10,000 bases of DNA from Actinidia chinensis (lineage: Eukaryota > Streptophyta > Magnoliopsida > Ericales > Actinidiaceae): NCBI GenBank assembly GCA_009663005.1, contig CM018914.1, forward strand, positions 15,963,485 through 15,973,484, read 5' to 3'. The notes under the pieces are model-generated. The model was not told the DNA's origin. It did not search any database and saw only the letters and a program-made list of their open reading frames with translations. Every line of letters begins with the position of its first letter. The stretch's first letter is position 1. Position numbers and translations under genes: made by a program. Shown here piece by piece: positions 1 to 6,833 of the stretch.

Positions 1-780
1 ACGTCAGACACTCTAATTAGGCCATCTTAGAAGTGAAAAATCCCAGTGACAAGGTGGTAATCATGGTAATGATGCAGGGTCTTCGTTTGGGCCCACTATT
101 CGATTCCCTCTCCAAAAGTGTCCCTGAAACTTGCTGGCACTCCAAAGTAAGGCTAACAAATACATTGCAGCTGAAGAGTTGGCAGAGGCCAAGCATATAA
201 GTCAAGGAAATGATGATCACAAGAGAAAGGAACCTGATACTCGACGAACGGACTATAGGGGTGAGTAAAAAGTAAGAGGTCCAGCGAGATGCTAAGAGGA
301 GAATTAATGAACGACGTCCTCGCACTCCTCCTTACTGACCCGACATGATGTTGCTTCCTCTCAATGCCCCTATAACCTAGGTGCTCATGGAGATTAAGAA
401 TGAAGACTTTGTGAAATGGCTTGGGAAGATCAAGACCAAACCCCTCTAGAGGAATAAGAACAAGTATTGTGAGTTTCATAAGGATCATGGACATAAAACT
501 GAGGATTGCTTCCAATTGAAGGAACAAATATTTGATCTGATCAAGAGGGGATACTTGAGAAAGTTTGTTGTTGATTGCCCAAGACTTGACTCATTTGACA
601 GAGGATACGCTAATAACAGGCCAACTGTAGGTAATATCTAAACTATCCATGGAGGGTTCGGATCGGAAGGATGTTCAACCTCATCTTGTAAAAAGGCATG
701 CTAGAGAGGCTAATGGGCGAGCAGAAGAGGAAGTCTACAACTTCTTCGCACCTATGTCTGAAGCTCTTTAGCCAATCATC
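1..780 (+). pseudogene. gag: Gag remnant: capsid C-terminal part, basic linker, variant zinc knuckle
   Basis: Gag packages the element RNA in cytoplasmic virus-like particles. The fragment begins inside the capsid region: in the plus frame around 45-130 I read [20 protein letters not shown], then an Ala/Glu-rich stretch and a basic linker at about 215-330. A knuckle at 468-509 has spacing C-X2-H-X4-H-X4-C ([15 protein letters not shown]), followed by FQLKEQI and [11 protein letters not shown], typical of plant Tat Gags. The second cysteine of the usual CCHC is a histidine here, which I recall as a family trait and not as decay. Breaks include an in-frame stop at 639-641, a frameshift at the five-A run 690-694 and a stop at 769-771 just before the protease. 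The N-terminal part is outside the window. Confidence 0.82.
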
Positions 781-1281
781 TTCACCAATGAGGATTTGAG
801 GGGCCTCCACGTCCCTCATGATGATGCGTTGGTCATATCTACTACAATCGCTAATTTTAATGTATAGAGGATGTTAATTAATAATGGGAGTTATGTTGAC
901 ATTTTGTTCATCTCGGCATATGAAAAGATGAGGATAGGGTGAGACAGGTTTCACCTTTTCTATACCCCTCTCGTCGGATTTGGAGGAGGTTTTATACACC
1001 CCCTTAGATGGATTAAGTTACCCTTGACTTTGGGGGTAGAATCTTACCAGACTACAAATTGGTAGGACTTTATTGTTATGGATTGCCTTTCTCCATACAA
1101 CTCGATCTAAGGTCACCCCAACTTGGAAACAATCAAAGTTATTACCTCTACCTACTGTTTGATGATGAAGTTTCCTACATCAACTGGGATAGGTGAGGTA
1201 AGGGGCGACCAGAAAGTTTCCAAGAAATGCTTCATGACAACGATGAAAATTAGCCCCAATCTAAAACCCAGTGCCAAATAG
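781..1281 (+). pseudogene. Aspartic protease remnant (retropepsin type)
   Basis: This domain would cleave the Gag-Pol polyprotein. The frame starting near 781 reads [20 protein letters not shown] and then the active-site strand at 871-900, where the family D-N-G-S is N-N-G-S: the catalytic Asp codon is AAT at 880-882. Downstream follow [30 protein letters not shown] and a GHPNLE block (relatives: GRP), then the conserved segment [20 protein letters not shown]. Stops in this frame lie at 865-867, 940-942, 1063-1065, 1108-1110 and 1279-1281. Two of them (865 and 1063) sit where relatives have Gln, consistent with CAG to TAG. The domain is about the usual length, so decay is by point mutation. 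Inactive by both catalytic change and stops. Confidence 0.82.
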
Positions 1282-1546
1282 AAACTACAGATAGATGATG
1301 CTGAAAGGCGAGATAGAAGATGCTCCTCTTGTAGATCCCCCAAGAAACGAAAAACACGAAGCCTCTGGAAGAGGTGACTCCTATTTCTATACACCCAACT
1401 ATCTTGATTGCCATGTGATGATTGAGACTGAATTGGCTAAAGAGCTACGAGGTGCTTTGGTGGATTTTTTTAAAGAAAATTACGATGTATTCGCATGGTC
1501 ACAAAGCAATGTACCTGGAATAGATCATCAGATTCGACGTTCATAA
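1282..1546 (+). pseudogene. Pol linker between protease and reverse transcriptase
   Basis: An open stretch from 1295 to the stop at 1544-1546 lies in a different frame from the protease. It contains the acidic APLVDP segment and then ETELAKELRGALVDFFKENY and DVFAWSQSNVPGIDHQI. The second half is the well conserved approach to reverse transcriptase in Ty3/gypsy elements, where 'DVFAWS' and 'MPGID' recur. Its stop comes from a frameshift near 1540; the real continuation (HKLSINPDH) is in the next frame from 1542. This is part of one original polyprotein and not a separate gene. Confidence 0.75.
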
Positions 1547-2308
1547 GCTTTCCATTAACCCTGATCATCCTTCGAACAACCAAAGAAGAAGAAAGTTTAC
1601 CCCAAAATGATTGAAGGTCATAGAGGAATAGGTGGCTAAGTTTATCAAGGCTGGCGTGATTAAAAAGAATCTCATTACCCAAATTAGTTGGTCAACGCCG
1701 TCATCGCCCCTAAAAAGGTCAGGAAATGGAGACTGTGCGTTCATTTCACTGACTTAAACAAGGCCTGCCCTAAAGACAGTTTTCCTCTACCAAAGATTAA
1801 TTTAATAGTTGATGCCACCTCTAAGCATGAGCTCCTCAGTTTCATGGACGCCTTCTCAAGATACCACCAGATCAAAATGCATCTGTCTGACATAGATAAA
1901 ACTTCTTTTATCATAAAAAGAGGTTTATATTGCTATAAGGTCATGCCTTTTGGATTAAAGAATTTGGGGGCGACATATCAAAGATTGCTTAATAAGATGT
2001 GTAAGGAGATGATTGGAAAAATAATGAAAATCTATATTGATGACATGCTAATCAAGAGCCTGAAAGTAGGTGATCACATCACCATGTTGGAAGAGACATT
2101 TGGTATTCTTTGAAAATATCGCATGGTGTTCAATCCTTCCCAATGCATATTTGGTGTGTCGTCGGGAAAAATCCTCAATTTTCTGGTAACTAAAAGAGGG
2201 ATTAGGGAAAATCCTGACCAAATCCAAGCTCTGCTCGCGATGAGCTTGCCAAGGAACATATGTGAAGTGCAACAATTGACTGGATGAGTGGCTGCTCTTA
2301 ACAACAAA
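1542..2308 (+). pseudogene. Reverse transcriptase domain remnant, truncated before RNase H
   Basis: This copies element RNA into DNA inside the particle. From 1542 the frame reads HKLSINPDH, a basic KRRKF-like stretch and LKVIEE, with stops at 1608-1610 and 1629-1631 and a frameshift near 1680. From 1688 a clean 141-codon stretch carries NLNKACPKDSF-type fingers (here DLNKACPKDSFPLPKI), FMDAFSRYHQIKMH, TSFI, CYKVMPFGLKN and the catalytic box Y-I-D-D at 2033-2044. Both catalytic Asp codons are present. After the TGA at 2111-2113 the same frame continues with KYRMVFNPSQCIFGVSSG, then SLPRN and EVQQLTG, another TGA at 2285-2287, and VAALN. Identity to the family stops at about 2308. RNase H and integrase do not follow, so the domain is complete but the polyprotein is cut short. 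Confidence 0.9.
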
Positions 2309-2315
2309 AAGCATA
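2300..2315 (+). other. Internal deletion junction in element A (pol fused to antisense ORF intron)
   Basis: Left of the junction the plus-strand frame still reads the reverse transcriptase end VAALN. Right of it, from about 2309, the sequence aligns in reverse complement with 9024 downward in element B, inside intron 3 of the antisense ORF. The deleted part should hold RNase H, integrase, the spacer after pol and the last aORF exon. The shared 'aac' or 'aaaagcat' bases at the break may be microhomology, but I cannot prove the exact breakpoint. Confidence 0.72.
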
Positions 2316-2776
2316 ATTATGAAATCAATTTAAAGACCTATGATTACTTGGCTAACAACATGAAAGAACTTCGTGATCGCCCGATCGAGGTCCAGCTTGT
2401 CCAGCTTTTCCTGATCGGAGGGCAAGACGAGCCATTAGAGTAGCTTTTCTACCACCCCAGGCTTCTCTAGGACAGAGGCATTGGGCCCCAGATCATCCAA
2501 GGGGTTAACCGAGGTCCCCTCCTTGGGGACTGCAGCACATTTCGCCACCTTACTTGCCATTTGGCTTGGACTTGGATGGAGCCTTTTTTTCCTCCTCGGG
2601 CGGCGGCATATGCCCCTTCTTTTTGGCATCTGCCACCTACTTGCCCTTCTTCATGGGCGAGGTGTTGGGCGTCTCATCTCAGAGGCATTTTTTGCCAATG
2701 ACCACACCTTTCACTGTTGAGGTCGTCCCTTTTGCCATTTGGGTGAGCTTTTTCATGTCAATCTTCTTCGACATAG

Positions 2777-2844
2777 CTGCAAAAGGAGCATCAAAGTCAA
2801 TTAAAAGATGAGATGAAATACTTAGAGAGGAAGGAAGGCAGTAC
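2777..2844 (-). other. Intron 2 of aORF copy A (68 bp)
   Basis: On the minus strand the donor GTACTG starts at 2844 and the acceptor ends TTTTGCAG at 2777, with a T-rich run before the acceptor. Joining the flanks gives a phase-1 Ala codon followed directly by Met-Ser-Lys-Lys. The matching intron in copy B has the same length and position, which supports a real intron. Confidence 0.72.
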
Positions 2845-3864
2845 CATTCGATTTGAACTTAGGGGGCAGCCCTAGATTTGATTAGGCTTTAGAGCTCTAG
2901 CTTGAGCTTCAGCTACCTGGTTCATTAATAATGTCATATTAGGAAAGAGAGGGAAAATTTGCCTCATTCTTTTCTTGATGGTTCCTATGTATTCCACTGA
3001 GTCATCTCGGGAATGGTCACCTCGGGGGGATCACCTCAGAAATAATGGGATTCACCCTCGTCGCCTGCAACGTGAGCTGCATCGCTTATTGGTTTCTCCT
3101 AGGGCGAAGTTTCTAAGGGAGGACTTCAAATGAAGGATGTCCTTGATTGGATAGAACTGCCCTTGCTTTAGTGTGCCTAAGATCATATCAAACCTTTCTT
3201 GTTCAGTCTCGGTCTGAGCAGGCAACACGTTGTAGCACTTACCTAAAAATGAAGGACAACTTTTAGATAAAGAAGGAAAACTTGAAAAATGAAATACAAT
3301 TCATTGAACAAAGAATGACCTGTGGTGTTCCACGACCTCTGGACCCTCTGAACCCCAAGATCCTACGATAGTCCTTGGGTGAACTCCCAATTGTCCCCCG
3401 AGATGAAAAAGAATTTATTTTTCCACCCTTTAACATTGTTGGGGTAACCCCCGAGCAAAGTTTTTTTTGGCCTTGCCTTGAAGTAGAGCCATCCAAAGTC
3501 TGACTTAGGATTGTTGAAAATGCCAAACAGGTTCCTAAATTCATTGAGATAAAGGGCGAACTTATGAAATCACCACAGCACCACCGCGTTGACGATACTT
3601 TGCCACGCATTGGGGGCAAGCTAGGTAGGATAGTTGTTTTAGTAGTGTAATATCCTCCTAATAGTGTGGTGGATAAGAAGACGAAGACTGGCTTGGAAGG
3701 CAGCCACGTAAAAGCCACCTCGCCCGGGCGAGTAGACACAATGGTCTCATCTGACTCTGGAAGCCTAATTTGAATCCCGGATGGGAAGGAGCATGACTCT
3801 CTAAGGCAATTTAGTTCACCCTGAGTCAGGATGTTTGTCTCCCTCTCAGGCAGGGAACAAAGTC

Positions 3865-3907
3865 TCTACTAATGGACTTCCCTCATCATCTACTAATGGA
3901 CTTCCCT
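3865..3907 (-). repeat. In-frame 24-bp tandem duplication in aORF copy A
   Basis: Nineteen identical bases (3865-3883 and 3889-3907) recur at a 24-bp offset. On the minus strand this encodes GSPLVDDE followed by GSPLVETL, an eight-codon repeat that keeps frame. Copy B has no such repeat at the same place, so it arose in copy A or its recent ancestor. Confidence 0.8.
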
Positions 3908-4195
3908 TATTGCCAAAAAAATCCTTTCTAGGAAAGGAAGGGAGTTGGGTGACCTTGGTCGTCATGTAAGATCGTTCTCCTAAATGATCTGAGATCCAAG
4001 ATGGAAGCATATTTTCTAAGTTTCCTACCTCTATGTTGCCGAACATAAACTAAGGTTTCAAACTAAGACTGGGTGATCAACACTTACTGAATGATTTGAA
4101 TAGAGACGAGATGACAAGGGCGAGGTGAACGTCAGAGCAAGAGCAATAGTTCGACGACAAAAGCAACAGAAAAACACAAATTAAGGGAAGCCCTC

Positions 4196-4203
4196 TATTT
4201 ATA
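4196..4203 (-). promoter_or_regulatory. TATA box of the antisense ORF, copy A
   Basis: Reads TATAAATA on the minus strand inside CTATAAATAG, 150 bp before the ATG at 4046. Copy B has TATAAATA at nearly the same distance (153 bp), so the antisense gene appears to carry its own core promoter. The stretch 4047-4443 is otherwise non-coding: antisense 5' leader and promoter on one strand, element 3' leader on the other. Confidence 0.62.
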
Positions 4204-4360
4204 GGGAGAGCTAAGGGCTAGTATTTGTTTGCTTCAACGGACAGGATCACACGACGTTTCGACTTCTGAGGTTAGAGCCGCCATTTGTAGTTGAAGGGTC
4301 ACTCCATCATTAATGCAATCCTCCATGTGTCGACCTAGGAGGATATGCCATCATTACATG

Positions 4361-4372
4361 CTTACGTCATCA
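4361..4372 (-). promoter_or_regulatory. ACGT-core element upstream of aORF TATA, copy A
   Basis: The minus strand reads GATGACGTAAG, a TGACGT/ACGT core of the kind bound by plant bZIP factors, about 160 bp upstream of the aORF TATA box. Copy B has CACGTG (G-box, 6914-6919) at the corresponding place. The ACGT core is kept in both, but a short motif like this can occur by chance. Confidence 0.35.
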
Positions 4373-4428
4373 AAAAACACCACTTGATTTGTTACTCAAT
4401 GATCTTATGTGTTTCACTTTAGCATCTC

Positions 4429-4439
4429 GAGTAGGGGGG
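4429..4439 (+). promoter_or_regulatory. Polypurine tract of element A
   Basis: GAGTAGGGGGG, followed by CAAC and then the LTR start TGATGAGGG at 4444. A purine run next to the 3' LTR primes plus-strand DNA synthesis in LTR elements, and its place and orientation confirm that element A reads on the plus strand and that 4444-5053 is its 3' LTR. In copy B the run is eroded to GAGTATGGG. Confidence 0.8.
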
Positions 4440-4465
4440 CAACTGATGAGGGATAAAATCTTTAC

Positions 4466-4520
4466 TTGCTGAAGTAAGCACGTCTCCAAGAGCACCTGCT
4501 AAAGTAAGCACTCTCCTAGA
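4466..4520 (+). repeat. 30-bp imperfect tandem duplication in U3 of LTR A
   Basis: GCTGAAGTAAGCACGTCTCC and GCTAAAGTAAGCACTCTCC recur at a 30-bp offset, each followed by a short AAGA/TAGA end. LTR B has a single copy of this unit. It explains most of the 23-bp length difference between the LTRs. Confidence 0.75.
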
Positions 4521-4801
4521 TCATGTCGCCTTATATAATTCGATCACCTCAATAAGATCGGATTTCGTGGGATGCTCTCCATGGGTTCTCACATCGTTAA
4601 TCCCTACCTTATCCATCTCGCCCATCACTCTGACGATGAGATAACCTTGAGACTCCATCTCTACTAGGGCTCCTACATTCGCGGTGCTATCTCCATTTGG
4701 AATTCTCCTCCTTTTACTCCGAAATCCTCGGCTACGCCTTCTATATTTGGCTACCCGATGATTACATCATGATTTTCTCACACGACTCTAAATTCTCAAT
4801 T

Positions 4802-4809
4802 TATAAAAA
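4802..4809 (+). promoter_or_regulatory. LTR promoter TATA box, LTR A
   Basis: TATAAAAA inside the LTR, about 360 bp from its start, where the U3/R boundary is expected in a 610-bp LTR. In LTR B the same place reads CAATAAAAG, so that box is altered. Confidence 0.5.
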
Positions 4810-5053
4810 GTCGCTCACCATCCACCAGATAGAGGTAATTGCATTCTCATTGTTAGAGCCTTAACTCTATTATTTTCTTGCTTTACTCTGTCTAACTTGC
4901 TCACCTCGATTTCATCTCCATACTGGAGGGGTTTATAGCGTCCTTACCCTGGCCAGTAATGTTTGTTCTATTGCGCAGGTTGCCGAAGTCAAATACCAAG
5001 CTTAAAGAGCAATTCTGACTGTTGGTTGCTCATTCCATATTTCTACCACAACA

Positions 5054-5354
5054 GCATTCAAAATTAAACAAGGGTTAAGCTAAATGCAGTTTTTACTCTA
5101 AAACCGCCACTAAGCCCTAACCTAGGCTTCAAATTTAGATGGATATGGGTTTGAAGGAAGGGATTTAAATGTTTATTTTTGTAGAAAAATATAAGAATTT
5201 TAACTATGGGTAATTTGTGAAACTACATTGGACGAAAAAATAGTGGTAGAAAAGATCTATTTGTTGAGATTCTTATATAACTACAATGTGTACAAAACAA
5301 ATTCAAATCACCAACATTAAATATAGTAGTCATTTACATTCACCCTGATAAATT
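5054..5354. other. Spacer, no recognisable gene
   Basis: About 300 bp of AT-rich non-coding sequence between LTR A and the first tRNA-like repeat. No reading frame of note, no RNA gene and no match to either LTR. It could be host DNA that received element A or part of an older insertion. Confidence 0.5.
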
Positions 5355-5431
5355 TATCAAACTCATAACTCCTAAGGATTTGCGTAGTGGTAGTCACTTG
5401 TAAGAATAGGCATGGGTTGGATTTTTTGCGG
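5355..5431 (+). repeat. SINE-like tRNA head plus hAT-like end, repeat unit 1
   Basis: This unit of about 77 bp matches 5466-5542 at an offset of 111 bp. It contains CTAAGGATTTGCGTAGTGGTAG, which resembles the Pol III box A of tRNA-derived SINEs (TRGCNNAGTGG type), then GTCACTTG and TAAGAATAGGCATGGGTTGGA. The last part matches the left end of the hAT-like element that starts at 5512. Whether GGGTTGGA is a decayed box B or hAT sequence cannot be settled here. Confidence 0.55.
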
Positions 5432-5465
5432 TTGATATGAATTTTTCTTATACAAATTGTAGTTA

Positions 5466-5542
5466 TATAAAACTCAAAACTCCTAAGGATTGGCGTAATG
5501 GTAGTCACTTGTAAGGATGGGCATGGGTTGGATTTTTTGTGG
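5466..5542 (+). repeat. SINE-like tRNA head plus hAT-like end, repeat unit 2
   Basis: Near-identical to the unit 111 bp upstream: AACTCCTAAGGATTGGCGTAATGGTAG, GTCACTTG, then TAAGGATGGGCATGGGTTGGA and a six-T run. The hAT-like element starts inside this unit, so the first half is its left flank and the second half its left terminus. Confidence 0.55.
5504..5511. repeat. Left 8-bp target-site duplication (GTCACTTG) of hAT-like element
   Basis: GTCACTTG directly precedes the terminus TAAGGATGG and recurs exactly at 5974-5981 directly after the opposite terminus. Eight base pairs is the hAT target-site length. Confidence 0.62.
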
Positions 5543-5973
5543 GTCTTCCAAAACCCGGGCCAATCCCGCACTTCCTACTCCATGCCTGCAAACCCCGAAA
5601 TTTTAACAATCTTCTAAAACTACCAAATTTATACTAAAATGAAGGCCAACTATTAAAAGTAATTAAACCAATTTCTTATCCTTTTATCCAAATCAACAAT
5701 ATGCATTAAATAGCAAGTTATCCAACTTTTCATTCAAATAGATTTTTTTTTCTTTGAGAGTAAACAACATATGTAGATAGATATATAATAAATATATTAA
5801 TAATTTTATATTAGTATATATAATACGGGTCGGGTTATGTATTTCTCTACTCTTGACCTAAACCCGTTGGGGCCAAAAATTTAAACTCGACCCTAACACG
5901 TTGCTCTTTCAATGTGGGAAAACTCGCCCCATATGGGGCGGGCCCTTCGGCCAGATCAAAATGGCCAACCCTA
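5512..5973. mobile_element. Non-autonomous hAT-like DNA element (462 bp)
   Basis: The left end TAAGGATGGGCAT and the reverse complement of the right end, TAGGGTTGGCCAT, agree at 10 of 13 bases. They are flanked by the exact 8-bp repeat GTCACTTG. Subterminal parts are rich in GGG/CCC words (CCCGGGCC, CGGGTCGGG, GGGGCGGGCCC) while the middle (about 5735-5825) is very AT-rich, a layout common in plant non-autonomous hAT elements. A perfect 14-bp palindrome GCCCCATATGGGGC lies at 5926-5939. There is no transposase frame, so it would need one supplied in trans. The boundary is less certain on the left because unit 1 at 5401 also carries the left-end sequence. Confidence 0.6.
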
Positions 5974-5981
5974 GTCACTTG
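5974..5981. repeat. Right 8-bp target-site duplication (GTCACTTG)
   Basis: Exact copy of 5504-5511 placed immediately after the terminal CCAACCCTA. Confidence 0.62.
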
Positions 5982-6014
5982 GCCACTAGGGGCTTCATGA
6001 AACCATAAATTTTT

Positions 6015-6090
6015 GAAACTCACAACCCCTAGGGGATGACGCAGTGGTAGTCTTCTAAAGCATTTGGGTTGAGAATCTACTCCCCTCACA
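6015..6090 (+). repeat. Third SINE-like tRNA-derived head
   Basis: GAAACTCACAACCCCTAGGG leads into GATGACGCAGTGGTAGTC (box A-like) and, about 15 bases on, GGGTTGAGAATCTACTCCCC, which is box B-like. The GGGG and CCCC at the ends could pair like an acceptor stem. The leader AAACTCA.AAC.CCTA is shared with the two upstream units, so all three belong to one family. No poly-A or T tail that defines a full SINE is seen, and the span (about 54 nt between the G and C runs) is too short for a tRNA. Confidence 0.5.
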
Positions 6091-6246
6091 TGTTATCAAT
6101 TCCTATGTTGAGCCACCTCATAGCTTTAAATGAGCTTTCTAATTATGGACAATGGAATTAATGCCTAAATTAGTCGGTTCAGTGGATTGAATACTGAGTC
6201 TCAAAATAAATTTCTCAAACTCACTATTAAACTACTACAACATGAG
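6091..6246. other. Spacer next to LTR B, no gene seen
   Basis: Non-coding sequence up to the LTR B end. The last bases CTACTACAACA (6232-6242) mirror the LTR terminus across a 4-bp gap. ATGAG (6242-6246) is the candidate 5-bp target-site duplication of element B, to be matched beyond the right edge of the window. Confidence 0.45.
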
Positions 6247-6833
6247 TGTTGTGGTAGGAATCTGGGATGAGCTACCAACAATGAGAATTGCTCGTAAGCT
6301 CGATATTGATTCAGCAACCTGCGCAAAGGAATGAACGTCACCGGCTGGGGTGAGGCTGCTACAAACCACTCTAGCATAGAGATGAGACTGAAATGAACAA
6401 GCTAGACAAAGTAGAGCAGGAATAATAGTATAGTTATGGCTCAAAGAGTGAAAATGTAGTTACCCCTTTCTAGTTGATAGTGAGCGGCCTTTTATTGATG
6501 GAGAATTTATAGCCATGCGAGGAGATCACGGCATAATCGTCGGACAATCAAATATGAAATCCATGACTGAGGATCGCGGTGAAATAGGAGGAGAATGCCA
6601 AATGGAGATAGCACTTCGAATGTAGGAGACTTAGTGGAGATGGAGTCTCAAGGTCATCCCATCCTCAGAGTGACAGGCAAGATTGACAAGCTCGGTATTG
6701 GTGATGTGAAAATCCATGAAGGATGTAGACAACATTCTAAGAAATTTGAGCTTAATGAGGCGATCACATCAGATAAGGCGACATGATCTTGGCGACGTGC
6801 TTACTTCAACAGGTAAAGATTTTGCCCCTATAA
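6247..6833 (-). repeat. 3' LTR of element B (587 bp)
   Basis: Reverse complement of LTR A along its whole length. On the plus strand it starts TGTTGTGGTAG at 6247 and ends CCCCTATAA at 6833. Read in its own sense it starts TTATAGGGG instead of TGATGAGGG, so the terminal TG is mutated to TT, while the other end keeps CA. The plus-strand open stretch at 6595-6786 is chance. The TATA place reads CAATAAAAG (about 6490-6498). The 30-bp duplication of LTR A is absent. Confidence 0.85.

Larger units (their letters stand above)
2309..4046 (-). pseudogene. Antisense extra ORF (aORF) of element A, PF04195-like, lacking its last exon
   Basis: Runs against the element on the minus strand from ATG 4046-4044. 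Exon 1 (4046 to about 3298) starts MFGNIEVGNLENMLPSWISDH and, after frameshifts, holds the family core: IRRIL, LAPNAW, NLFGIFNNPKSDFGWLYFKA and KNKFFFISGDNWEF. A tentative 55-bp intron (3297-3243) precedes exon 2 (3242-2845) with QTETEQERFDMILGTLKQGQ, DDSVEYIGTIKKRMRQIF and a Ser-rich end. A clear 68-bp intron (2844-2777, GT to TTGCAG) leads to exon 3 (2776-2348) with MSKKIDMKKLTQMAKG, Lys-rich NLS-like runs, PKEGTSVNP, VVEKLL and ITKFFHVVSQ. The next intron begins GTAATC at 2347 and is cut by the deletion near 2308. Stops and frameshifts make it non-coding. Function of the family is unknown to me; nuclear location is inferred only from basic runs. Confidence 0.8.
1..5053 (+). mobile_element. 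Ty3/gypsy Tat-lineage LTR retrotransposon, element A, 5' truncated by window edge and internally deleted
   Basis: Read on the plus strand the order is gag remnant, aspartic protease, linker, reverse transcriptase, antisense extra ORF, polypurine tract and 3' LTR. This is the Tat-lineage order with an extra ORF between pol and the 3' LTR. RNase H and integrase are missing: the reverse transcriptase remnant ends near 2308 and runs directly into an intron of the antisense ORF. The 5' LTR, primer-binding site and N-terminal gag must lie left of position 1. Every coding part carries stops and frameshifts, so the element is dead. The lineage call rests on recognised protein blocks (zinc knuckle, protease and YIDD regions) and was not checked by a search. 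Confidence 0.88.
4444..5053 (+). repeat. 3' LTR of element A (610 bp)
   Basis: Begins TGATGAGGG and ends CTACCACAACA, giving the standard TG...CA ends. It aligns along its whole length with the reverse complement of 6247-6833, roughly three quarters identical by eye (not computed). A TATAAAAA at 4802-4809 is the likely promoter TATA box, and GCGCAGGTTGC near 4973 is kept in both LTRs. A 30-bp tandem duplication sits near the 5' end (4466-4520). The following five bases GCATT (5054-5058) are the candidate target-site duplication, to be matched with sequence left of the window. Confidence 0.87.

Noticed and set aside
153..527. Minus-strand open frame of 124 codons opposite gag
   Set aside because: The plus strand carries recognisable Gag sequence including the zinc knuckle; the minus frame has no family resemblance and is a shadow.
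2048..2314. Overlapping minus-strand frames opposite the reverse transcriptase end
   Set aside because: Two overlapping frames antisense to clear RT sequence, with no domain and low-complexity composition; chance.
2481..2811. Plus-strand frames rich in Leu/Phe that look membrane-like
   Set aside because: They are the complement of the Lys-rich aORF exon 3 on the minus strand; AAG runs read backwards give CTT and apparent hydrophobicity.
6024..6082. Functional tRNA gene
   Set aside because: Box A and B are present but the span is too short, the D and anticodon arms do not fold, and similar heads recur nearby; a tRNA-derived retroposon head fits better.
5847..6089. Minus-strand 80-codon frame across the hAT right end
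   Set aside because: Crosses the element boundary and the duplicated target site; no transposase motif such as a hAT dimerisation block is visible.
5355..6090. CRISPR-like array from the repeated CTAAGGAT...GTGGTAG blocks
   Set aside because: Only three unevenly spaced, unequal units with a tRNA-like promoter signature in plant DNA; SINE-like heads explain them.
6235..6786. Short frames inside LTR B on both strands
   Set aside because: They lie within an LTR, are not kept in LTR A, and have no family resemblance.
4444..6833. Reading the two LTRs as the ends of one element
   Set aside because: They are in opposite orientation and the sequence between them has no gag-pol, polypurine tract or primer site. 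Each is the 3' LTR of its own element.
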